A DNA stretch of 64,000 nt from Rhodococcus coprophilus NBRC 100603 (GCF_001895045.1 NZ_BDAM01000009.1:220606-284605); one strand, 5' to 3'. Shown: positions 50,076 to 59,795, numbered from the stretch's first letter. The notes: a model not told the origin generated them from the letters alone. Numbers and translations are program-made.

Positions 50076-51421
50076 AGCCGATCAAGGCCGCGAAGCCGGT
50101 GCCGCCCGTCGCCGCCGACCGCCCCCTCGACCCGTACCTGCCGACCAGCGGCAACCGTGGCTACCGCGTGTCCCGGTACGAACTCGAACTCGGCTACCGG
50201 GTCATGGCCAACAGGCTGGAAGGCCGGGCCGTGATCATCGCGACCACGACCGATGTGCGCGGGAAGTTCGCACTCGACCTCGCGGCGTCGATGCGCGTGT
50301 CCAAGGTGACGGTCAACGGACGGCGGCCCGCGAAGTACGTCCACCGCAACGGCAAACTCACCGTCACGCCCGCCGACGTGATCCCCGCGGGCGCGGTGCT
50401 GACGATCTCGGTGCAGTATGCCGGCACCCCTACGCCGCTGCGCACCATGTGGGGTGAGGTCGGCTGGGAGGAGCTCGAGGAGGGTTCGCTGGTCGCAAGC
50501 CAGCCGAACGGCGCTCCGTCGTGGTTCCCCTGCGACGACCATCCCGGATCGAAGGCCACCTACCGCATCTCGATCACCACGGACGCGCCGTTCCAGGCGA
50601 TCGCCAACGGGACACTCGTACACAGGACGACGAAATCCAGCCGGACGACCTGGGTGTACGAACAGCCCGAGCCGATGGCGACCTATCTGGCGACCGTGCA
50701 GATCGGTCATTACGAGATCCGCCAGATCGCGTCGTCGCCGGTGCCGCAGTACGCGGTGCATCCGCCACGTCTGCGCGACGCGTTCGACAAGGACTTCGGG
50801 CGGCAAGCCGAGATGCTCGAGCTGTTCACGCGACTCTTCGGCCCGTATCCGTTCGCGCACTACACGGCGCTGGTGACGGACGACGACCTCGAGATCCCCA
50901 TCGAAGCGCAGGGCCTGTCGACATTCGGCGCGAACTTCTGCGATGGGCACCGGACCGAAGAACGGCTCGTCGCACACGAATTGGCCCACCAGTGGTTCGG
51001 GAACAGCCTGACCTTGTCGCGCTGGTGCGACATCTGGCTGCACGAAGGTTTCGCGTGCTACGCGGAGTGGTTGTGGTCCGAGAACTCCGGTGGGCCGTCA
51101 GCCCAAGCCCTCGCAGCCGACGCGTATCGAGGTCTCTCCCGCAAGCCTCAGGACATCCTCCTCGAGAATCCGGGCGCCAAGGACATGTTCGACGACCGGA
51201 TATACAAGCGCGGAGCCCTCACCCTGCACGCGTTGCGCCTGGCGCTGGGTGACGACTCGTTCTTCACGCTGCTTCGGACGTGGACGTCGGAACACCGGCA
51301 TTCCAACGTCACGACGACGCAATTCAAAGATCTCGCTGCTCGCTTCTCCGACACGTCGCTGCGCCCGCTGTGGGATGCGTGGCTGGGCCAGAGGGAACTT
51401 CCGGCACCACCGAGAATCTGA
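50072..51421 (+). CDS. M1 family zinc aminopeptidase
   Basis: A 449-residue M1 metallopeptidase with an N-terminal beta domain (about 1-200) and the catalytic thermolysin-like domain. Zinc ligands are His302 and His306 in HELAHQW and Glu325 in WLHEGF; Glu303 is the base and IYKRGAL supplies the Tyr. The exopeptidase GAMEN motif is replaced by IPIEAQ, keeping the Glu. It lacks the long C-terminal helical domain of aminopeptidase N. The GTG at 50072 overlaps the synthetase stop (GTGA), so both are made together. A Zn aminopeptidase degrades epsilon-poly-lysine in Streptomyces albulus; a similar role is inferred. Confidence 0.9.
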   Translation: MKPIKAAKPVPPVAADRPLDPYLPTSGNRGYRVSRYELELGYRVMANRLEGRAVIIATTTDVRGKFALDLAASMRVSKVTVNGRRPAKYVHRNGKLTVTPADVIPAGAVLTISVQYAGTPTPLRTMWGEVGWEELEEGSLVASQPNGAPSWFPCDDHPGSKATYRISITTDAPFQAIANGTLVHRTTKSSRTTWVYEQPEPMATYLATVQIGHYEIRQIASSPVPQYAVHPPRLRDAFDKDFGRQAEMLELFTRLFGPYPFAHYTALVTDDDLEIPIEAQGLSTFGANFCDGHRTEERLVAHELAHQWFGNSLTLSRWCDIWLHEGFACYAEWLWSENSGGPSAQALAADAYRGLSRKPQDILLENPGAKDMFDDRIYKRGALTLHALRLALGDDSFFTLLRTWTSEHRHSNVTTTQFKDLAARFSDTSLRPLWDAWLGQRELPAPPRI

Positions 51422-51440
51422 TCGGCCACGACGCGACCGT

Positions 51441-52064
51441 TCAGGGTAGATCGACCTTCGAGGCGAGCCAGCGACCGTCGACGAGTTCCATCGTCATGGC
51501 GACTCGGCTGCGGTCGAGGCGCGGTTCGGTGACGAGCGCGTTGGTCACCGACTGGTCGATGAACAGGAGAACTTCGACTTTCGTCCGTGTCGCCGACTTG
51601 ATGCCCGAATCGACGACGACTCCTTCCGCGTGTGCCTGATTGTCGATGAGCAACTGCCTGAGTTGTTCGCTCGATTCGGTGTACATCTTCTTGAACTCGC
51701 CGGTCGCACCGTCGAGCACCGCACCGAAATCGCCCTCCAGGTCGTCGGCGCTGACCGACGTGAGCGTGACCGCGTACGTGCGTGCGGCGTCGGCGGCCGC
51801 GCGCGCCGCGGTCTCGACCGCCCGCGCCTCCAGCAACTTCCAGCCGAGAACACCTGCGGCCGTGGCGGCGACGAGGAGAAGGACGACGAGGAGCGCCGTG
51901 CCGAGCTGCCGCACTCTCGGCGAAGTCCGGGCCGGTGTGTCCGCATCGGGCTTACCCGGATCGGCAGTGCCCACCGACCGGTCTCCGCTGTCGGCATCCG
52001 GGTCCTCGAGGACCTGATCTGCGCCGGTTCGATCAGCGGTGACAGAAGTGCTGTCGCTGCTCAT
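51441..52064 (-). CDS. Mce-associated membrane protein (Mas)
   Basis: A 207-residue protein with an acidic disordered N-terminus (1-50), one membrane helix at about 55-78, and an extracytoplasmic domain with a NTF2-like pattern (AAADAARTYAVTLTSVSADDLEGDF, then KKMYTESSEQLRQL). This is the standard layout of Mce-associated proteins, which stabilise Mce complexes in mycobacteria. AAGGAG precedes the ATG. It is the last gene of the operon, 20 bases after mceF. Confidence 0.85.
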   Translation of the reverse strand: MSSDSTSVTADRTGADQVLEDPDADSGDRSVGTADPGKPDADTPARTSPRVRQLGTALLVVLLLVAATAAGVLGWKLLEARAVETAARAAADAARTYAVTLTSVSADDLEGDFGAVLDGATGEFKKMYTESSEQLRQLLIDNQAHAEGVVVDSGIKSATRTKVEVLLFIDQSVTNALVTEPRLDRSRVAMTMELVDGRWLASKVDLP

Positions 52065-52084
52065 GTGCGTCTCCTTCGGAGATG

Positions 52085-53371
52085 TCAGTTGGCTCCGGTC
52101 CAGGGAAGGGCCGGACCGCCGTAGTCGAGCGGAACGGTGTGTGGTCCGACAGGTGTCGGATCGGATCGCCGGAGAGGATCGGCGCCGGGCGGCAACCCGG
52201 CGGCGTATTCCTCCCCGGGCGGCCGCGGTGCATTGCGCGCGCCCCGGACGAGCGTGGAGGGATCCGGATCGTTGCAGTACGTGTACAGATAGGGCTCCGG
52301 AAAGCTCGGAACGGTCGGCGACTCGCGCAATAGGTCGTAATCGCACGAATACCGGGGGTAGATGTTGACCAGTGCCCACACACCGTCGTCGCGGAAGGCG
52401 GTCATCAGCGCTTCCAGAGTGGATCCGTCGCGTTCGGACGGAAAGAAGAACTCTTGGAGGGCAGGCACTCTCACGTGCGCCATCTGCGCGACGGTGGTGA
52501 GGTTGCCCAGCAACTGCACCATCGTGGGTGAGTTCTCGGCGAGGATCTCGTCGATCACCCGCATGGTGCCGGGAGCGGTGTCGAGGAACGACCGGAAGCC
52601 GCCGTCCATGGATTCGACGCCGGTGAGCATGTGAGAGACCTGCTTCGAGGTTTCCTGCAACCCGGGGGCCGCGTCGGCCAGCGTTCCGAGAACGATCTTC
52701 CCCGTTCGCAGGAGCGACACGGTCTGCGGCAGCACCCCGTCGAGAGTGGACAGGAGAAAGGCGCCGCCGTCGACGATGTCCGACAACTTCTGCGGCCCCT
52801 CGGGTCCCACCCCGAGCTCGTCCACGATGGTCTGCAATGCTCCGGGATCGACCTGCGCGAGCATGCCGTCCATGTCGTGCAGGAGAGCCGACAGCGGGAC
52901 GGGCGTGGTCGTGTTCTCGGACGTTATCTCGGCGCCGTCCGCGAGATAACGACCACCGTCCGTGGTCGGCCTGAAGTCGAGGTACTGTTCGCCTGCCAGC
53001 GACAATCCGGCGACCCGCACCTCGCCACCGACCGGAATCTTCGTCCGCGCGTCGATCTCGGCGAGCACGACGACACCGTCCTCCGTGAAGTCGACCGATG
53101 CCACTTCCCCCACCGGCACACCACGCAGAGTCACGTCGCGCCCCGGGAGAATTCCGCCCGAGTCGTCGAAATGCACACTCACCCTGATCTGCCGGTCCGC
53201 CGGGTTCAGGTCGAACACGTCGAACGCCAGATAACCCACCCCCACGACGAAGGTCGTCACGAGGGCGGCCACCGAGAGACCCGCGCGATGCGCGTACCCG
53301 CGCCGAACTCCGGCGACCGTCACCGCTGCGAACGCTTCGGGGATGCGTCGCCGCTGCGATCCGTCGCTCAT
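52085..53371 (-). CDS. mceF: MCE family protein MceF
   Basis: A 428-residue protein with one N-terminal membrane helix (about 28-50), the MlaD-like MCE domain (about 60-140: FDDSGGILPGRDVTLRGVPVGEVASV) and a helical region followed by a C-terminal Pro-rich tail (YLYTYCNDPDPS). It should be part of the hexameric lipid-binding channel. The ATG overlaps the mceE stop (ATGA). The frame runs open into mceE, but the start decides the boundary. Confidence 0.9.
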   Translation of the reverse strand: MSDGSQRRRIPEAFAAVTVAGVRRGYAHRAGLSVAALVTTFVVGVGYLAFDVFDLNPADRQIRVSVHFDDSGGILPGRDVTLRGVPVGEVASVDFTEDGVVVLAEIDARTKIPVGGEVRVAGLSLAGEQYLDFRPTTDGGRYLADGAEITSENTTTPVPLSALLHDMDGMLAQVDPGALQTIVDELGVGPEGPQKLSDIVDGGAFLLSTLDGVLPQTVSLLRTGKIVLGTLADAAPGLQETSKQVSHMLTGVESMDGGFRSFLDTAPGTMRVIDEILAENSPTMVQLLGNLTTVAQMAHVRVPALQEFFFPSERDGSTLEALMTAFRDDGVWALVNIYPRYSCDYDLLRESPTVPSFPEPYLYTYCNDPDPSTLVRGARNAPRPPGEEYAAGLPPGADPLRRSDPTPVGPHTVPLDYGGPALPWTGAN

Positions 53372-54474
53372 CCGCCGTTCTCCAGTCGGCCCTGGAGTCG
53401 CAGGAGGGTGTACGCGATCGTTCCCGCGAGGGCTTGCACGTCCGTTCCGTCGGGTAGCCGGCTTCCCGGGTCCCCGGGATGGCCCGGTACCGGAACCGCG
53501 CCGAGGATCAACTGCTCGAGATCTGCGTCGGTGTTCGCGGCCGTGCTGCTGGTGACCTTCATGATCGGGGCAAGTATTCGGTTGACAGCCGACAATTCGG
53601 CATCGGGATGAGTTGCCGCCGCATTCAGCTCTGCGGCAATCCGATTGATGTCCGCGACCATGCTGCGCGTATCGGTGTCCTGTACCGCGGGGAACCGCTG
53701 AATCTGCCGGCTGATCCGATCGACCTGTCCGACGAGATCGAGTACGCGCGCGGTATCGGCAGCGACGACCTCCAGTGCGGGCCGCGCGGCCTGCACGACG
53801 TCGTCGATGGTCGACCTCCGTTCGGCGACGGTGTCGACGAGTCGGCCGGTGCGAGCGAGCGACTCTTCGATCTCGTCCGTTCGTTGCGCGATCAGACCGG
53901 CGAGCCGCGTCGATTCGTCCACCAGGCTCGCCAGCCTGTCGCCGCGGCCGGCGACAGCGTCCCCGAGTCCGTTGACGATCTTCGTGAAGTTGCGCAGCGC
54001 ACCGCCGTTGACGAGAACCGAAGCGGTGGAGAGCAGTTCCTCGATGGTCGCGGCCGACGACGTGGACGAGATCGGAATGACGGCGCCGTCTTCGAGCGGA
54101 ACGGCGCCGGACTCCCGGCCCACGGGGGGTTGCAGCGCGACGAAGACGTCGCCGAGGGGAGTCGCCGAGCGCAACTCTGCGGTGGTGCCCGGCTCGAGGA
54201 TCACCCCCTCGGCGATCCGCAGAGTCACCACTGCCGCGTAATCCTGCACTTTCATCGACCCGACTTCTCCGATGTCGGCGCCCGACAGTTTCACCTTCGC
54301 CTTCGTCGGAAGGTTCAATGCGTTGTCGAACGTCGCCTGCACCGAATACGTACCGCCGCTGACGCCGGGTTCGGGAAGCGGAAGGTCCTCCAGTCCGGCC
54401 GAACACGCCGACGTGACCAGAACAGCAAGCCCGGCCGCCACCGAACCTGTTCGCCTCCAGCACAATGCGATCAT
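53368..54474 (-). CDS. mceE: MCE family lipoprotein MceE (LprN-like)
   Basis: A 368-residue MCE protein that is a lipoprotein: the signal ends at lipobox TSAC with Cys near residue 24, as in the fifth Mce gene of other operons. The MCE domain follows (SVQATFDNALNLPTKAKVKLSGADIGEV), then a long helical needle region. ATGA overlaps join it to mceD upstream and mceF downstream. Confidence 0.9.
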   Translation of the reverse strand: MIALCWRRTGSVAAGLAVLVTSACSAGLEDLPLPEPGVSGGTYSVQATFDNALNLPTKAKVKLSGADIGEVGSMKVQDYAAVVTLRIAEGVILEPGTTAELRSATPLGDVFVALQPPVGRESGAVPLEDGAVIPISSTSSAATIEELLSTASVLVNGGALRNFTKIVNGLGDAVAGRGDRLASLVDESTRLAGLIAQRTDEIEESLARTGRLVDTVAERRSTIDDVVQAARPALEVVAADTARVLDLVGQVDRISRQIQRFPAVQDTDTRSMVADINRIAAELNAAATHPDAELSAVNRILAPIMKVTSSTAANTDADLEQLILGAVPVPGHPGDPGSRLPDGTDVQALAGTIAYTLLRLQGRLENGG

Positions 54475-55577
54475 CGCGGCAACCCCGCGATTCCCTCGAG
54501 CATGGACGCGATGCCGAATCCGGGGCCGAAGTCCTTCACTGTGCCGGTCGTGCACCCCAGATCGCGCACCTCGAGCAGATTGCACACCTGGGACACGAGT
54601 TCGCCGTCGAAGAAGACCTTCTCGAGCTGGGCGTGGACCCGGGCGGCGCCAGTCTCCTGATCGATCGCGTTGTATGCGTTGTCCATCAAGAGCGGGGTCA
54701 GATCCAGGAACTCACCGACTTCGTTGCGGTAGTCGGCGAGCGCACGAGTGACCGTCTGCGCATCGGTGACGGTGGAGCGCACCGCATCACGGCGGTTCTG
54801 CAGCAACTGGTCTGCCTGCTGGAGTATCTCGTTGATCTGTGAACCGGTGGTTCCCGCACCGAGATTCGACTCGGCGAGCACCTCGCCGAGTCTCTTCGTT
54901 GCTTCTCCGAACTCCCGGATGTCGGCGTCGTTCGCGGCGGCGGCACTGCTGAGGACGGACAGGTTGTCCACGATCGCCGTGATGCTGTTTCGTGTACCCG
55001 CGCCCTGATCGGCGCTCAATGCCATTGCTCGAGAGAGCGTCCCGAGCGCGCTCTTGATTCCGACGCCGTTCCCGGCGGTCGCTCCGACGCCCACGTCGAG
55101 CAGAGCGGATACCGGACCGTTGCCCTCCCCGTCCCCTGCCAGTTCCACCGCCATCGTGTCGGCCATCGCGAGCAGCCTGTCGAATTCGATGGGTGTGCGG
55201 GTGTGATCGAGGCCGACGGTGGCACCGTGTTCGAGCACCGCTCCGCCGTCGTAGGCGGGAGTGAGTTCGATGTGGCGGTCGGTGAGCACGGAGGTGGAAA
55301 CTGCGACCGCGCGAACGTCGGCAGGAACCTGCGTGCCGGCGTCGATCTCCATACCGACGGCGACGTGGGTACCGGTGGGGTCGATGCTCACAATCCGCCC
55401 GATCGGGATACCCAGCACCGACACGTCGTTTCCTTCGTAGAGACCCGCGGCGTTGTCGAAGTTCGCGGTCACGAGGATCGAATCCGGGCCGGACGACATC
55501 CGTTCTGCCACCAAGCCTCCTACGAGGACGAGTGCCGCGGCAGCCGCAATCGTCACGAGGGCGGTCCTCGCTTTCAT
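54471..55577 (-). CDS. mceD: MCE family protein MceD
   Basis: A 368-residue protein with a membrane anchor (about 6-25), the MCE domain (ILVTANFDNAAGLYEGNDVSVLGIPIGRI, about 34-110) and a helical C-terminal half. The ATG at 55577 overlaps the mceC stop (ATGA). Order A-B-C-D-E-F places it fourth. Confidence 0.9.
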   Translation of the reverse strand: MKARTALVTIAAAAALVLVGGLVAERMSSGPDSILVTANFDNAAGLYEGNDVSVLGIPIGRIVSIDPTGTHVAVGMEIDAGTQVPADVRAVAVSTSVLTDRHIELTPAYDGGAVLEHGATVGLDHTRTPIEFDRLLAMADTMAVELAGDGEGNGPVSALLDVGVGATAGNGVGIKSALGTLSRAMALSADQGAGTRNSITAIVDNLSVLSSAAAANDADIREFGEATKRLGEVLAESNLGAGTTGSQINEILQQADQLLQNRRDAVRSTVTDAQTVTRALADYRNEVGEFLDLTPLLMDNAYNAIDQETGAARVHAQLEKVFFDGELVSQVCNLLEVRDLGCTTGTVKDFGPGFGIASMLEGIAGLPR

Positions 55578-56602
55578 TCGCACTCCCCGAGATAGGCGGT
55601 CAAGGTGGGGTCGTCGGTGTGCCCGGCGAGGGCACACATCCAGGAGTCGATCATCGGTCCCGCGGGAGCGGTGAAATCGACCTCGTTTGCGGTTCCCGAC
55701 GCGTTCGCAAAGTTCCGGATGGGGACGGGAAGGATCTGGAGGATGTTGCGGAACAGCGCGTCGTTGTCGCTCAAAGTGCGCAGGAGTCCGTTCAGGCTGA
55801 CGATCAGGGCGTCGATCTGCGCTCGGTCGTCGACGACGATCGAATCGAGTACCGTGACGAGCTCCGCGGTGGCGGTCAGCAACCGCTGAACGAGATTCTG
55901 CCGGGATTCGAGTTCCAGAAGCAGATCACGACCGTCGCGCACCAGTGAACCCAGGCTGTGCTGTTGTGCGCGCACCACACTGGTCATCGACGCGGTTGCG
56001 TCGAGGATCGCGCCGATCTGTTCGCGGCGGTCGGCAACCGTGCCCGACAGACTTTCGATGTTCGCGAGCACCTGCGGCAGGAGCGCAGGTACGCCGTCGA
56101 GTTCGGTGGCGAGCGTGTCGAGGGTGGCGCCGAGCCGTTCCGCGTCCACCTGCTCGAACGTGGTGGTGGCGTCGGCCAGCACCTCTTGGAGGTCGTACGG
56201 GACAACACTGTTCTGCAACGGAATCCGTCGCTCCGCAAGCGGTTCGCTACCCGCGGGCCGCAATTCGACGTACCGCGACCCCAGCAGCGTGGTGAGCTTG
56301 ATCGAGGCCACCGTGTCGGCTCCCAGTTCGACACTGCGGTCGACATCCATCTCGACGAGCACGTGGGTGCCGTCGAGACGCACGCCCTCGACGGTCCCCA
56401 CCTGGATACCGGCGATCGTCACGGCATCGCCGGAGGTGATCCGGGCAGCCTGAGCGAACTCCGCCTCGTACCGCACCGACCCGATGCCGGCCCCCGAGAC
56501 GAGTACCGTCGCCACGAGCGCCACGACGATGACGGCGACGGTCAAGATGCCGAGGCCGAGGCGGTTGCGTTCGTCGAGAACCGCTCGATTCGTGGTTCTC
56601 AT
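55574..56602 (-). CDS. mceC: MCE family protein MceC
   Basis: A 342-residue protein with an N-terminal membrane helix (about 15-40), the MCE domain (YEAEFAQAARITSGDAVTIAGIQVGTVEGV) and long helices. The ATG at 56602 overlaps the mceB stop (ATGA). Its short C-terminus ends TAYLGECE without the long tail often seen in MceC of mycobacteria. Confidence 0.9.
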   Translation of the reverse strand: MRTTNRAVLDERNRLGLGILTVAVIVVALVATVLVSGAGIGSVRYEAEFAQAARITSGDAVTIAGIQVGTVEGVRLDGTHVLVEMDVDRSVELGADTVASIKLTTLLGSRYVELRPAGSEPLAERRIPLQNSVVPYDLQEVLADATTTFEQVDAERLGATLDTLATELDGVPALLPQVLANIESLSGTVADRREQIGAILDATASMTSVVRAQQHSLGSLVRDGRDLLLELESRQNLVQRLLTATAELVTVLDSIVVDDRAQIDALIVSLNGLLRTLSDNDALFRNILQILPVPIRNFANASGTANEVDFTAPAGPMIDSWMCALAGHTDDPTLTAYLGECE

Positions 56603-57636
56603 CTGCACACCGCAGACTGGGTGATCCGGCCTTCGGGAGTGGCCTGCGCGACGAGGGACGGAATGACATTGCTCAGCGCGGGAATCATCGTCACGTTGAA
56701 ATTGCACAGGTACGTACTGAGGTAGCTCCCGTCCTGGCTCACCCGCGCCAGCCCCTTGAGCAAGGCCGGCAGATTGGCCCCGAAATAGGCGAATTCGTCG
56801 AGGTTGTCCATGTAGTGCTGCGAGAATCCGGGTTCACGAACCAGCAGGTCGTGTAGCTCGGGTTCCACCTCGGAGGTGAGGGTGGCCAGCCTGTCGACCG
56901 TGGTCGCGATCGAGTCCATCGATTCGACCGTCTCGGCCCGCTGTGCCGACAGCTCGGTGAAGATGGCACGGGCACTGCCGATGACCGAGTCGATGTCCTG
57001 ACTCTGCGTGGCCATATCGGCAATCACACCGTCCAGGTCGACAATGATGTCGCCCAGGATCCTGTCGGGTTCGGCGAGAGATTCGGCGAGGCGGGTGGTT
57101 TCGGCGACCAGCGTCGTTATTGATCCGGCGTCGCCCTGGAGCGCCGTGATGATCGCCCCGGTGATCTCGTCCACCTTCGCGGGGTCCAGGACGCTGAAGA
57201 GCGGCTCGAAACCGTTGAGCAGCACCGAGATGTCGAACGACGGCTCCGTTCGCTCGAGAGGAATCTCGCTGCCCGGAGGAAGCGCAGCCCCCGCCGCTCC
57301 TCCGGCGAGAGACAAGCCGAGATACCGCTGGCCGATGATGTTCTGATAGGTGATCGCGGCTTCGGTGTTGTCGTGCACGACCTGGTTCGACTCGATTCGG
57401 AAAGCGACTCTTGCCACCGTCTCGTCGAGTTCGATCGAGTCGATCCGTCCGACGCGGACACCGGCCATCCGCACGTCGTCACCGACCCTGAGACCGGACA
57501 CGTCGCTGAATACGGCCGCGTAGGGCGCGGTGTCGCCGTTCACCCCCCGCTTCAGTGTCACCACCACAGGCCACGTCAAGGCCAGGGACACGAGCAGGAA
57601 CAGACTCAGTCCGATCAGAGGTTTCCGGTAGCTCAT
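56599..57636 (-). CDS. mceB: MCE family protein MceB
   Basis: A 345-residue protein with one membrane helix (about 7-28), an MCE domain (YAAVFSDVSGLRVGDDVRMAGVRVGRID) and the LLVREPGFSQHYMDNLDEFAYFGANLP region characteristic of MceB proteins. The ATG at 57636 overlaps the mceA stop (ATGA), keeping the operon coupled. Confidence 0.9.
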   Translation of the reverse strand: MSYRKPLIGLSLFLLVSLALTWPVVVTLKRGVNGDTAPYAAVFSDVSGLRVGDDVRMAGVRVGRIDSIELDETVARVAFRIESNQVVHDNTEAAITYQNIIGQRYLGLSLAGGAAGAALPPGSEIPLERTEPSFDISVLLNGFEPLFSVLDPAKVDEITGAIITALQGDAGSITTLVAETTRLAESLAEPDRILGDIIVDLDGVIADMATQSQDIDSVIGSARAIFTELSAQRAETVESMDSIATTVDRLATLTSEVEPELHDLLVREPGFSQHYMDNLDEFAYFGANLPALLKGLARVSQDGSYLSTYLCNFNVTMIPALSNVIPSLVAQATPEGRITQSAVCR

Positions 57637-58937
57637 CTCGGGCTCCCGTCGCCGTCCGGAACGACGCTCACGACCGCGCCCCGGGCCACCGGGCCGAGCA
57701 GCAACTCCGACGCGGCCGACACATCCCCACCCAGGATCCGGCCGAGAAGGTCTTTCTCCTGCTCGCTTCCGATCGAACCGACGTTTCCCCCGACCGGCAC
57801 GGTGGTGTGCACCTGCCTGCCGTCGTCCAGGGACGAGACCTTCGGGGCACCGGTCTCCGGGGCGGTCGCGCAGCTCGGTCCTTCGAGGTCTCCGTAGCGC
57901 GGGCAATCGATCCTCGTGTACATCCTGTGCGGCGTGAACTGGAAGATGAACTTGCCCATGCCCCGCGCCTCGCCCGCCGGCCAGAAAGTCTCGAACCACC
58001 TTTCGGAGATTCGACGCATCCTGGTCGTGATCGGAGTGAACGACGAGGAACCATCCGCCATCACACCGAGGACGGGAGTGAGCGCGGATGTCACTCCCAT
58101 GACGGTGTCGGCCTGATTCTCCAGTCCGGTCGCCAATGTGGACACGGTGCCGACTCCAGCCGCGAGGAACGTCTCCAGTTCCACCTCTTTCTCCGCGATC
58201 GTGCGCATCGGGACCACTGCGTGGCCGACCGCGTCGAGCAGGTCCGGGGCTGATTCGCTCAGGCCGAGCAGAGCATCGGAAAGTGCCACAAGCGTCGACG
58301 CCTCTTCACCCGGCCCGAACACTGCGCCTATCTCGCGAACGATCCGGTCGAGTTGTGCACCCGCGGTGACGATGTCGTCTCCCCTGTGGTCGGTCGCATC
58401 CGCGACCGCTGCGAGGACACCGAGAGTGTGCTGTGTGTCGATACGCGCAGTCGCCGCAACGATCTCACGCAACTTCGTCAGCGCGGTCTGCAGTTGCACG
58501 GTCGACAAGCTCGAATCCTGCGGGATCACCGAGCCCGCCGGGAGGGGCGGAGCATCGCCGTTGTCCACGAGTTGCACCGACGAGACCGCGAACACGTTGC
58601 TAGGCACGACGCGAGCCGTGACGCTGCTCGGCACGGAGTTCGCGTACTCGGGTTTCAGCAGGATTCGTACGACAGCGATTCGGCCTTCCTCCGGACGGAG
58701 AACCTCGCTGACCTCTCCGACCAGCACGCCACGAAACTTCACGTCTGCCCGGACCGGAAGACCGTCCCCCATGTCGGACAGTGCGGCCTCCACACCGACA
58801 GTCGGCGTGAACCGTCCGTCGGCCTTCGCGATCACCGCAGCCACCAATGTCAGGACGACGAGTGACGCGACCGCTCCGGCGACGAACAGCTTTGCGGGAG
58901 TAGCACGGCCGATATCGCTTTCGAGCATCATCGCCAT
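57633..58937 (-). CDS. mceA: MCE family protein MceA
   Basis: A 434-residue protein with a membrane helix (about 16-38) and MCE domain (VEAALSDMGDGLPVRADVKFRGVLVGEV). The sequence following, with FIFQFTPHRMYTRIDCPRYGDLEGPSC, is typical of the MceA C-terminal region. The ATG at 58937 lies 3 bases after the yrbEB stop. Confidence 0.9.
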   Translation of the reverse strand: MAMMLESDIGRATPAKLFVAGAVASLVVLTLVAAVIAKADGRFTPTVGVEAALSDMGDGLPVRADVKFRGVLVGEVSEVLRPEEGRIAVVRILLKPEYANSVPSSVTARVVPSNVFAVSSVQLVDNGDAPPLPAGSVIPQDSSLSTVQLQTALTKLREIVAATARIDTQHTLGVLAAVADATDHRGDDIVTAGAQLDRIVREIGAVFGPGEEASTLVALSDALLGLSESAPDLLDAVGHAVVPMRTIAEKEVELETFLAAGVGTVSTLATGLENQADTVMGVTSALTPVLGVMADGSSSFTPITTRMRRISERWFETFWPAGEARGMGKFIFQFTPHRMYTRIDCPRYGDLEGPSCATAPETGAPKVSSLDDGRQVHTTVPVGGNVGSIGSEQEKDLLGRILGGDVSAASELLLGPVARGAVVSVVPDGDGSPR

Positions 58938-58940
58938 CTG

Positions 58941-59795
58941 CTAGCCCCCGAGCCTTGCGCCCGAACCGATTCCCCACAGCGCAACGGTCATGAGCAGATT
59001 CACGACGATCATCGCGGAAATGCCGGCACGCATCGCCCGGCCCGCAGCGGCGCCTACTCCTTGCGGCCCACCCGCCGCGTAGAAACCGTAGTAACACTGG
59101 ATCGTCGATGTGATGATCACGAAGACGATCGTTTTGAGAAGTGAGTAGAAGATGTCCGTCGCGCTGAGTACCAGCCCGAAATAGTGCCCGTAACTGCCCG
59201 CCGAGACACCGCCGGTGAGTCCGATGACCGATTGGACCGCCAGGTAGTTCACCGCGAGGCACACGAGATAGAGCGGCACCACCGCGACAACCGAGGCGAG
59301 CAACCGCGTCGTCACCAGATAAGGAATCGACCGAATGGCCAGGGCTTCCATGGCGTCGATCTCCTCGGAGATCCGCATCGCACCGAGTTGTGCTGTGAAG
59401 CGGCATCCGGCCTGGGCGGCAAAGGCGAGCGACGCCATGATCGGTGCGAGTTCCCGGGTTGTCGCCGTGGAGGAGACCATGCCGGTCGCGGGCTCGAGGC
59501 CCAGGAGATGCAGTGCGTTGTATCCCTCGATCGCCACGATGGCTCCCGCGGACGCTCCGAGGACGATGATCACCCCCGCGGTGCCGCCGCCCACTACCAG
59601 GGAGCCGTTTCCCCAGGTCACGTCGGAGAGGATTCGGAGGAACTCTTTGCGATAGTTGCGCAGCGTGGTGGGAACGGCAGCGGTCGCGCGGAGGAAGAAC
59701 ACGACCATGTGACCGAGCCTCTGGACCAGTCGCACCTGTGCCCCGGCCGCAACGACGAACGGCCGTGCGCCGGGAGGCAGATACCGGGAGGCCAC
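58941..59795 (-). CDS. yrbEB: YrbEB, MlaE-type permease of the Mce transporter
   Basis: A 284-residue MlaE-family permease with about five membrane helices. MRISEEIDAMEALAIRSIPYLVTTRLLA is the conserved EExDAxxxLG-type cytoplasmic loop that contacts the ATPase. The GTG start at 59795 immediately follows the yrbEA stop with no gap. Its ATPase partner (MceG) is not in this window, as usual. Confidence 0.93.
   Translation of the reverse strand: MASRYLPPGARPFVVAAGAQVRLVQRLGHMVVFFLRATAAVPTTLRNYRKEFLRILSDVTWGNGSLVVGGGTAGVIIVLGASAGAIVAIEGYNALHLLGLEPATGMVSSTATTRELAPIMASLAFAAQAGCRFTAQLGAMRISEEIDAMEALAIRSIPYLVTTRLLASVVAVVPLYLVCLAVNYLAVQSVIGLTGGVSAGSYGHYFGLVLSATDIFYSLLKTIVFVIITSTIQCYYGFYAAGGPQGVGAAAGRAMRAGISAMIVVNLLMTVALWGIGSGARLGG

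Noticed and set aside
52085..54463. Apparent 792-residue fused Mce protein
   Set aside because: The N-terminal half is mceE in the wrong frame; the ATG at 53371 with ATGA overlap starts a normal MceF.
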